A DNA stretch of 9,707 nt from Bacillota bacterium. Its GTDB lineage: Bacteria; Bacillota; Clostridia; Acetivibrionales; DTU013. The notes under the pieces were generated by a model. It was not told the DNA's origin. It saw only the letters and a list, made by a program, of their open reading frames with translations, and made no database searches. A program made the position numbers and the translations under genes. This document shows positions 5,740 through 9,707 of the stretch, piece after piece (position 1 is the first letter of the stretch; each line of letters opens with the position of its first letter). The DNA is taken from contig JAEYRB010000022.1 of assembly GCA_023409735.1 (NCBI GenBank), positions 1 to 9,707 on the forward strand, in the 5' to 3' direction.

Positions 5740-7680
5740 TTAAAAACGCATAGGAATCAAATCAACATATTGGGAGAGCGGCGCATCTTTCAGCAGGTAA
5801 TCAATGATTTGCCTGCCCAAAGGATGTAGTTCCTCTGTGTTGTATTGTTCCGCTTCACTCTTAAAAAAGTCAGTTAGCATCTTCGCACCCGCGAGGTATC
5901 CGTCTATACCCAAGTGAGCCTGCATTTCGGGCTGCAAGAAGTGCTTGCGGACAAATTGCCCATCCAACTTCATGGAGTCAAGGCAGAACCCAAGAATCTG
6001 GCAAGGCGCTTCCACAAGATGCTCAGGCTTAAACTTTGCGCTTCCGCGCCGCGCAATGTATTCTCGTGCGATCCACTGCGGCATAAATCCAACCTTGTAT
6101 GCACCAATATGCTGGTTTGGGATCAGAACATATCTGGTTCCAGATGCCCTTATAACCTGATCCAGCAATAAATTCGCCTGTTTGATGCGCTTTCCGGTGG
6201 CAAAAGGCCAATACGAACCCACCCCCTCGCTCGTCATCCCTGCTGAATCGATGATACTGGGGTTGTTAAAGCCGCGCGGTGCGACAAGCCTCCACAGCCA
6301 GGCAAGCGAAGGCGGAAGGATGTGGAGCAGCCCCAAAATGCCGTAGGATGGATTGTCTCTTGTGCTCATGGGCGTGCGTACGCCAAAACTGCGGACATCG
6401 ACCTCAACGGTTTCCTCAACAATATCCGGTACGAGACGACGAGGAAGGATGACGCGCGGGTTGGGGCAGGGTTTCCCGTCCGAATCAAGCGTATGTTCCC
6501 AAACAAGGCAGGTAGCGCCTTCAACGCCCTGGATATTCAAAAACACAAGGGGCTCCTGCGGCTGCGTCAATATCTTTTCGTACTGGGGCGATGTGCCATA
6601 CTGCTTGATATGGTCCAAACGAAGGAACCAGCCTTGTTCCGCATCCTTTACAACAAGCTTCCTGCTGTCGTTTTGCATAGCAGGGTGGCACAGTGCCATA
6701 TCGTCCGTTACAGGGCGAAGCGTACACGAATCAGAGAGTTCCATGTAGATTTTCTCGTCGGTTATAAGATTTTGCCCCAGCAGAATCCTGCCATCGGGTT
6801 CCTTGTGGATGTTTTCTATCATCTCACTTTTGCCGCCGCCCGAAGCCCCTTCGTGCATGATAACAATCTCGTTGTCATATGGAGTAACGACCTTGACCGT
6901 GGAAGCATGCGCCGTGACCCAGCTTGCCTGCTCACCGATGTTCAGCAGGACACCGTAAATGCCCTTTTTAGCGCTCGGGCCAGGATACAGGTTATACGAA
7001 AACACTTCGTGCAGGTCTTTGAGTCTATTGTGCACAACGATCTGCTTGCCGCTAAAATGGGTGTGTCGGAATGTCGGCGCAAGGTAGATGATCGCCCTAG
7101 GTTTAAAGCAGTCGGGCACAGCATCCAAGGGAAGAAAACCCTGCAGATCCGCAAGCGCACCTGCGAAAAAGGCGGCATTTTGCGGCGCAATCAAAAGTGA
7201 TTCATAGCCAAACTCAGATCCTCCAGCCATAAATGGCATAACAATAAGTTCCTGACCCTTGAGCCAATCGAGGGTCGCCTGCCGCAGAGGCTTGAACGGC
7301 TCGCCGTATACATCGGAGTATCTCGCTTTGTCCGTTTCAAAGTCGTCCCCCACAACCAGGCAATCAGGGTCGCGTCTTCGCATATAGTCTTCCGTGTAGT
7401 TTACCGCAATGCCGTTTTTGCACCGTACCACGGTCGCCTCCAGCTTCGGCTCGCTATCTCCAACCTCATATTCAACGTTGTAGCTTTTGTTCTGCGCACC
7501 GCCGAGAGAGAGGCTTATTAGCTCTTCCCTTGAAGTGGGACAGATGATACTCTTGCTTAAGTTTAAAAGATGGGAAACATCGCTTGGCAGGAAGAGCTTT
7601 TCCATCACCTGCTGCTTGATCGTTTGTTGATCTGGATAATACAGTTTGACCGTGTTCAATTGACCCATGTTCGCCTGCAT
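5740..7680 (-). CDS. DUF4914 protein, PEP carboxykinase-like P-loop phosphotransferase
   Basis: The product has 646 residues, and I assign it to DUF4914 (function unknown). The start at 7680 has AAGGA about 9 nt upstream. Several blocks follow the order of ATP-type PEPCK. A-K-K-G-I-Y-G-V-L-L-N (237-247) resembles M-K-K-S-I-F-S-V-M-N. H-A-S (258-260) stands where PEPCK has M-H-C-S. The P-loop G-A-S-G-G-G-K-S (278-285) resembles G-L-S-G-T-G-K-T. T-D-D-M (325-328) resembles G-D-D-E, and N-P-R-V (407-410) resembles N-T-R. S-A-G-M-T-S-E-G-V-G-S (479-489) and R-Y-V-L-I-P-N (516-522) recall the C-terminal nucleotide-site region. Equivalents of the metal-binding Lys, His and Asp are therefore present, but P-loop and DD are about 25 residues further apart than in PEPCK. 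I infer a nucleotide-dependent phosphotransfer enzyme with an unknown substrate, not classical PEPCK. It is cytoplasmic, with no signal or membrane segment. Confidence 0.85.
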   Translation of the reverse strand: MQANMGQLNTVKLYYPDQQTIKQQVMEKLFLPSDVSHLLNLSKSIICPTSREELISLSLGGAQNKSYNVEYEVGDSEPKLEATVVRCKNGIAVNYTEDYMRRRDPDCLVVGDDFETDKARYSDVYGEPFKPLRQATLDWLKGQELIVMPFMAGGSEFGYESLLIAPQNAAFFAGALADLQGFLPLDAVPDCFKPRAIIYLAPTFRHTHFSGKQIVVHNRLKDLHEVFSYNLYPGPSAKKGIYGVLLNIGEQASWVTAHASTVKVVTPYDNEIVIMHEGASGGGKSEMIENIHKEPDGRILLGQNLITDEKIYMELSDSCTLRPVTDDMALCHPAMQNDSRKLVVKDAEQGWFLRLDHIKQYGTSPQYEKILTQPQEPLVFLNIQGVEGATCLVWEHTLDSDGKPCPNPRVILPRRLVPDIVEETVEVDVRSFGVRTPMSTRDNPSYGILGLLHILPPSLAWLWRLVAPRGFNNPSIIDSAGMTSEGVGSYWPFATGKRIKQANLLLDQVIRASGTRYVLIPNQHIGAYKVGFMPQWIAREYIARRGSAKFKPEHLVEAPCQILGFCLDSMKLDGQFVRKHFLQPEMQAHLGIDGYLAGAKMLTDFFKSEAEQYNTEELHPLGRQIIDYLLKDAPLSQYVDLIPMRF

Positions 7681-7696
7681 GTAACAAAATCCTTTC

Positions 7697-7741
7697 TAAA
7701 ATAAAACCGCCGATATGCCAAATAACGTTTGGCATATCGGC
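7697..7741 (-). terminator. Terminator-like hairpin between the MpsC-like and DUF4914 genes, possible attenuator
   Basis: GCCGATATGCCAAA (7709-7722) pairs perfectly, 14 bp, with TTTGGCATATCGGC (7728-7741) around a 5-nt loop. On the minus strand it is followed by GGTTTTATTTTA, an intrinsic-terminator tail interrupted by an A. It lies 43 bp past the MpsC-like stop and only 28 bp before the DUF4914 start codon, with the DUF4914 ribosome binding site in between. No complete promoter fits in the gap, so DUF4914 expression probably depends on read-through. Confidence 0.7.
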
Positions 7742-7784
7742 TTACTTTCAACTTAGCGTTGCTAATTTGGTGTGTCTTCCGAAA

Positions 7785-8150
7785 TTACTTCTTTGTAATC
7801 ATTTCTTCTAGATCACGGTCGACCGTGATCACAATCATTTTTTCGCCGGTCCTTGTGCTGATGTCAGAATGGGTGCTGATTATGGCTACATCAATCACTT
7901 CTGTAATTAATGTTTCCAGATATCCTCTCCCACCTTCAAACAGCGAGGTGCGCATTTTTTTAAAGAGCTCAATTCCTGTCGGAGTATCGGTCAGTTTCTG
8001 TTCGGATGGGCTTAAAAATCCCGTCAATCTCACCACGATTAAGTCCTTGACAATAAAAGTACGTATTAATTTTGGGCCCCTGCCCATGTACTCCATTTCA
8101 AACTTACTTACCGCTTCACTGATCCTTGCTTCCAACTGACCTTTCGTCAT
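7785..8150 (-). CDS. DUF2294 / MpsC-like protein
   Basis: The product has 121 residues. The start at 8150 is supported by AAGGAG 8 nt upstream. The sequence fits the DUF2294 (PF10057, MpsC-like) family along its whole length: M-T-K-G-Q-L-E at the N-terminus, the signature Y-M-G-R-G-P-K (21-27), a central L-(S/T)-P-x-E segment (46-50), and H-S-D-I-S-T-R-T-G-E (94-103) followed by the beta-strand I-V-I-T-V-D-R. The family is small, soluble and of unknown biochemical role. Its name comes from the third gene of the staphylococcal mpsABC locus, whose MpsAB proteins act in membrane-potential generation and inorganic carbon uptake. No MpsA or MpsB homologue is in this window. It has its own promoter (8177-8205) and is followed by DUF4914 in the same direction beyond a terminator-like hairpin. 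Confidence 0.88.
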   Translation of the reverse strand: MTKGQLEARISEAVSKFEMEYMGRGPKLIRTFIVKDLIVVRLTGFLSPSEQKLTDTPTGIELFKKMRTSLFEGGRGYLETLITEVIDVAIISTHSDISTRTGEKMIVITVDRDLEEMITKK

Positions 8151-8176
8151 GAATTATTCTCCTTAATGCAATTCAC

Positions 8177-8205
8177 ATTCTAGTCTATTTCGCTCATCAT
8201 GTCAA
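8177..8205 (-). promoter_or_regulatory. Sigma-A promoter of the MpsC-like/DUF4914 unit
   Basis: On the minus strand TTGACA (8200-8205) is separated by exactly 17 bp from TAGAAT (8177-8182), a perfect -35 and a 5/6 -10. The predicted start of transcription lies about 20 bp before the MpsC-like start codon, leaving a short leader that contains AAGGAG. This is the best promoter in the window and suggests vegetative expression. Confidence 0.8.
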
Positions 8206-8281
8206 CAATTCCAGCACTTTTTTGCAATGTTTAATTTTATAGTTTCATTTCGTGTTATTTTGCTCCTGTTCCTCTTTAAAT

Positions 8282-8534
8282 CGCTTTGTTTAGTGCCTGT
8301 TCCGTCTCGCCTACCAGATCGGAAGCACCAGATACTATTTCGGGAAGGTACTGTACGCCACGCCGATCCCTCACAGTGTGACGCGAAGCACGATGGAGAA
8401 GGCCGGCAGATGCCCTCTGTTTTGCAGTTTCTACAGCCTGCAGCAGAGGATGTAGAGATTCCAAAACAGGGGGGACGAACTGTGATATGAAACTTGAGCT
8501 TTTGGATGAACTTGACAAAAGGAAGTTATCCTGA
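8282..8534 (+). repeat. Intergenic element carrying hairpin repeat copy B
   Basis: The core hairpin lies at 8413-8435 / 8451-8473: 23-nt arms, 19 of 23 positions pairing, and a 15-nt loop beginning GCCTGCA. The tail ACGAACTGTG (8475-8484) matches copy A at 5528-5537. Upstream (8282-8412) is GC-richer sequence unlike the AT-rich flank at 8206-8281, with open frames on both strands but no ribosome binding site. I take it as part of the same inserted element, although the outer limits are guesses. After the tail an ATG at 8487 opens a 15-codon frame (M-K-L-E-L-L-D-E-L-D-K-R) that stops at 8534; it may be the broken start of a gene that belonged to the element. Confidence 0.5.
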
Positions 8535-8542
8535 CTTAATAT
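8512..8542 (+). promoter_or_regulatory. Possible promoter of the 147-residue gene
   Basis: A consensus -35 TTGACA (8512-8517) lies about 130 bp before the start at 8645. The best -10 candidates are CTTAAT (8535-8540, 17-bp spacing) and TAATAT (8537-8542, 19-bp spacing), each 4/6. It sits at the edge of hairpin element B, so the element may have supplied the promoter. The support is moderate at best. Confidence 0.35.
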
Positions 8543-8644
8543 TTAGTATCAGGTATTTTCTGCATTCGTAATACTAGCTGTGTAAGGTATATCGTTTGCC
8601 GATGATTTCAGCTATGACCTTTAACGAACTAGGAGGATTCCGAA

Positions 8645-9088
8645 ATGGACATAGAATCAGCCCGAAATGCGCCCGAAACGAATGACAAGAATGAGGTCAA
8701 CAATCAAGACCGGCAGCGGCAAAAGCGGCAAGTCGAGAAGATCGTGTTGAAAATTGGCGGCTCTTTCGGTGGCTATACTACATATTACTTTATTTTTACC
8801 ACAGATGGAGCTGAACTTAGTCAAACACACGGTGTCGGGGGAAACTCTCAAATTTCCAAAAAAGTGTACTCGGTACGAGAGGCGGCCTCCCTTAGAGAAC
8901 GATTTGAGGCAATACATACCGATTCTTGGAATAGCGACTACCCCAACCCTTGGGTATGTGATGGCGAGCAATGGAGTCTGATCGTTTGCTATTCTGATGG
9001 GTTTTCAAAAAGCAGCTCCGGCAGCAATGCCTATCCTGATAACTGGAACGAAATTCTCGGATTCTTTGGGATAGACCATGAAGGGTAA
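8645..9088 (+). CDS. Uncharacterised 147-residue protein
   Basis: The start is firm: AGGAGG lies 8 nt upstream of the ATG at 8645. Residues 1-30 are polar and charged (Q-D-R-Q-R-Q-K-R-Q) and probably disordered. Residues 31-143 look like a compact alpha/beta domain beginning K-I-G-G-S-F-G-G-Y-T-T-Y-Y-F (36-49). A helix-like R-E-A-A-S-L-R-E-R-F-E-A-I follows (78-90), then W-V-C-D-G-E-Q-W-S-L (103-112) and S-S-S-G-S-N-A-Y-P-D-N-W (123-134). The G-S-N-A-Y-P and D-G-x-x-W-S blocks look like family signatures of short clostridial hypothetical proteins, but I cannot name a function. There is no signal peptide or membrane helix. It is the first plus-strand gene after a long minus-strand run and lies between repeat element B and a recombinase gene, in accessory-like surroundings. 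Confidence 0.8.
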   Translation: MDIESARNAPETNDKNEVNNQDRQRQKRQVEKIVLKIGGSFGGYTTYYFIFTTDGAELSQTHGVGGNSQISKKVYSVREAASLRERFEAIHTDSWNSDYPNPWVCDGEQWSLIVCYSDGFSKSSSGSNAYPDNWNEILGFFGIDHEG

Positions 9089-9089
9089 G

Positions 9090-9164
9090 ATGATGAAGAA
9101 AAGGAGTTTCAAACGGAAAGACAGCAATTATGACTTGCCTCCATTATTGCCCCGTCTGGAATAA
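9090..9164 (+). CDS. Possible 24-residue basic peptide ORF
   Basis: An ATG one base after the stop of the 147-residue gene opens a 24-codon frame: M-M-K-K-R-S-F-K-R-K-D-S-N-Y-D, then D-L-P-P-L-L-P-R-L-E. A GAAGGG sequence just upstream could allow translation coupled to the preceding gene. The peptide is very basic in its first half and matches nothing I know. It may equally be untranslated 3' sequence. Confidence 0.2.
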   Translation: MMKKRSFKRKDSNYDLPPLLPRLE

Positions 9165-9405
9165 AAGCCACTGTCGCTCCTGTACCTAAAATTACTGTAC
9201 GAGCTCTCATATAAATACTCCAAACTATGTTTTGCCCCGTTCGACATCTCTTCTTATGCTGGTAGGCTTGATAGGGGACAAGAGGTTAGTAAACGTAATG
9301 CGAAGCCGGCAAATTGCTTTTCAATCTATGCCAAAAGTAAATCGGGCTTAAAAGATATGCATATTGAACAACTCCTCTGCTGATACTTCACTTAGGGGTG
9401 ATAAT
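9165..9405. other. Spacer before the recombinase gene, no supported gene
   Basis: I see no clear terminator, promoter or RNA gene. A minus-strand frame (9109-9210, 33 residues beginning M-R-A-R-T-V-I-L-G-T-G-A-T-V-A, with GGAG upstream) overlaps the small plus-strand ORF and is too short to call; it could be the relic of a gene start. If the recombinase at 9406 belongs to a mobile element, its attachment site might lie here, but no repeat pair is visible inside the window. Confidence 0.3.
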
Positions 9406-9707
9406 ATGCAGTCTGATAAATCTTGCCCGATAGTGGAGCAGTATCTCTCTTATTTGACTACTATCAAGGGGCGCAGCAAAAATACGGTACTGGAATACAG
9501 ATTGGATTTATTGCAGTTCCTTCGCTATGTAGCGAACAATAGGGGGGTACAACCCGCCGATTTCCAATTTGTTGATGCAAACTTCATACGATCAATTCAG
9601 CTTGTGGATATGTACGGCTTTATTGCATACCATCAGGAAAACTTGCGATCTTCACCGGGAACAAGATGTCGGAAAATCGTGTCGATCCGTCAGTTCTGGA
9701 AGTATCT
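9406..9707 (+). CDS. XerC/XerD-like tyrosine recombinase, N-terminal part (cut by window end)
   Basis: The first 100 residues are in the window. The ATG at 9406 has AGGGGTG about 5 nt upstream. The sequence has the core-binding (SAM-like) domain layout of XerC/D-type integrases: an N-terminal helix V-E-Q-Y-L-S-Y-L (10-17), then K-G-R-S-K-N-T-V-L-E-Y-R-L-D-L (21-35), where S-x-N-T-x-x-x-Y is the usual signature. I-Q-L-V-D-M-Y-G-F-I-A-Y (64-75) follows, then G-T-R-C-R-K-I-V-S-I-R-Q-F-W-K-Y (85-100), corresponding to the common A-R-K-x-S-x-x-R-x-F-x-x-Y-L. The catalytic domain lies beyond the right edge, so catalytic residues cannot be checked. It could be a chromosomal XerC/D paralogue or the integrase of an element extending rightward. 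Unlike the relic at 2801-3112, it shows no damage in the visible part. Confidence 0.85.
   Translation, partial: MQSDKSCPIVEQYLSYLTTIKGRSKNTVLEYRLDLLQFLRYVANNRGVQPADFQFVDANFIRSIQLVDMYGFIAYHQENLRSSPGTRCRKIVSIRQFWKY

Noticed and set aside
6322..7200. A 292-codon plus-strand open frame opposite the DUF4914 gene
   Set aside because: It lies wholly antisense to a gene with clear family signatures, has no ribosome binding site of note, and its protein is Arg/His/Val-rich in the way of a shadow frame.
7697..7735. Possible promoter TTGGCA-17-TAGAAA for DUF4914 inside the hairpin
   Set aside because: Its -10 would overlap the DUF4914 ribosome binding site and the transcript would start too close to the ATG, so it could not make a normally translated mRNA.
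8227..8518. 80-87 codon frames on both strands across repeat element B
   Set aside because: They run through the hairpin stem and have no ribosome binding site. They look like translated repeat rather than genes.
9109..9210. 33-residue minus-strand frame beginning M-R-A-R-T-V-I-L-G-T-G
   Set aside because: It has a passable GGAG upstream and a nucleotide-binding-like start, but it ends after 33 residues and overlaps the other small ORF. At best it is the relic of a gene start.

Overview
The window looks like chromosome from a low-to-moderate GC anaerobic Firmicute, most likely a Clostridia/Eubacteriales gut-type organism. This rests on near-consensus AGGAGG-type ribosome binding sites, sigma-A-type promoters, rho-independent terminators with U-tracts, and families common in Clostridia (DUF4342, DUF2294/MpsC-like, DUF4914). 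The genus is an inference and I cannot name it. No rRNA, tRNA or CRISPR array is visible.

Layout, left to right. Positions 1-403 hold no supported gene but carry two strong bidirectional terminators (139-180, 324-352) and further hairpins between them. A large minus-strand gene (404-2614) encodes a secreted, probably lipid-anchored protein built from three ~223-residue repeats; a perfect 22-bp palindrome (2670-2691) lies in its upstream region. Positions 2801-3112 (+) are a decayed C-terminal domain of a tyrosine recombinase: the HxxR box is readable, the nucleophile position is Cys and there is an in-frame TAG. A small DUF4342 gene follows (3190-3432, -), then a GT39/PMT-like membrane glycosyltransferase (3626-5173, -) preceded by a probable 30-residue membrane peptide gene (5242-5334, -).

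The intergenic stretch 5335-5739 contains divergent extended -10 promoters, a long hairpin element (copy A) and a strong terminator. It could encode a small RNA. The next unit is a minus-strand pair reading from a good sigma-A promoter (8177-8205): a DUF2294/MpsC-like protein (7785-8150), then a terminator-like hairpin (7697-7741), then a 646-residue DUF4914 protein (5740-7680). The DUF4914 protein appears to be a divergent relative of PEP carboxykinase, with the P-loop and plausible equivalents of the Lys/His/Asp metal ligands. The hairpin sits so close to the DUF4914 start that it probably acts as an attenuator rather than a simple operon end. MpsC-like proteins take their name from a staphylococcal system linked to membrane potential and inorganic carbon uptake, and PEPCK chemistry uses CO2, so a carbon-related role for the pair is an attractive but unproven idea.

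The right part (8206-9707) is accessory in character. It holds a second copy (B) of the hairpin element with compensatory stem changes, an uncharacterised 147-residue plus-strand gene (8645-9088), possible tiny ORFs, and the start of an apparently intact XerC/D-like tyrosine recombinase that runs off the right edge (from 9406).
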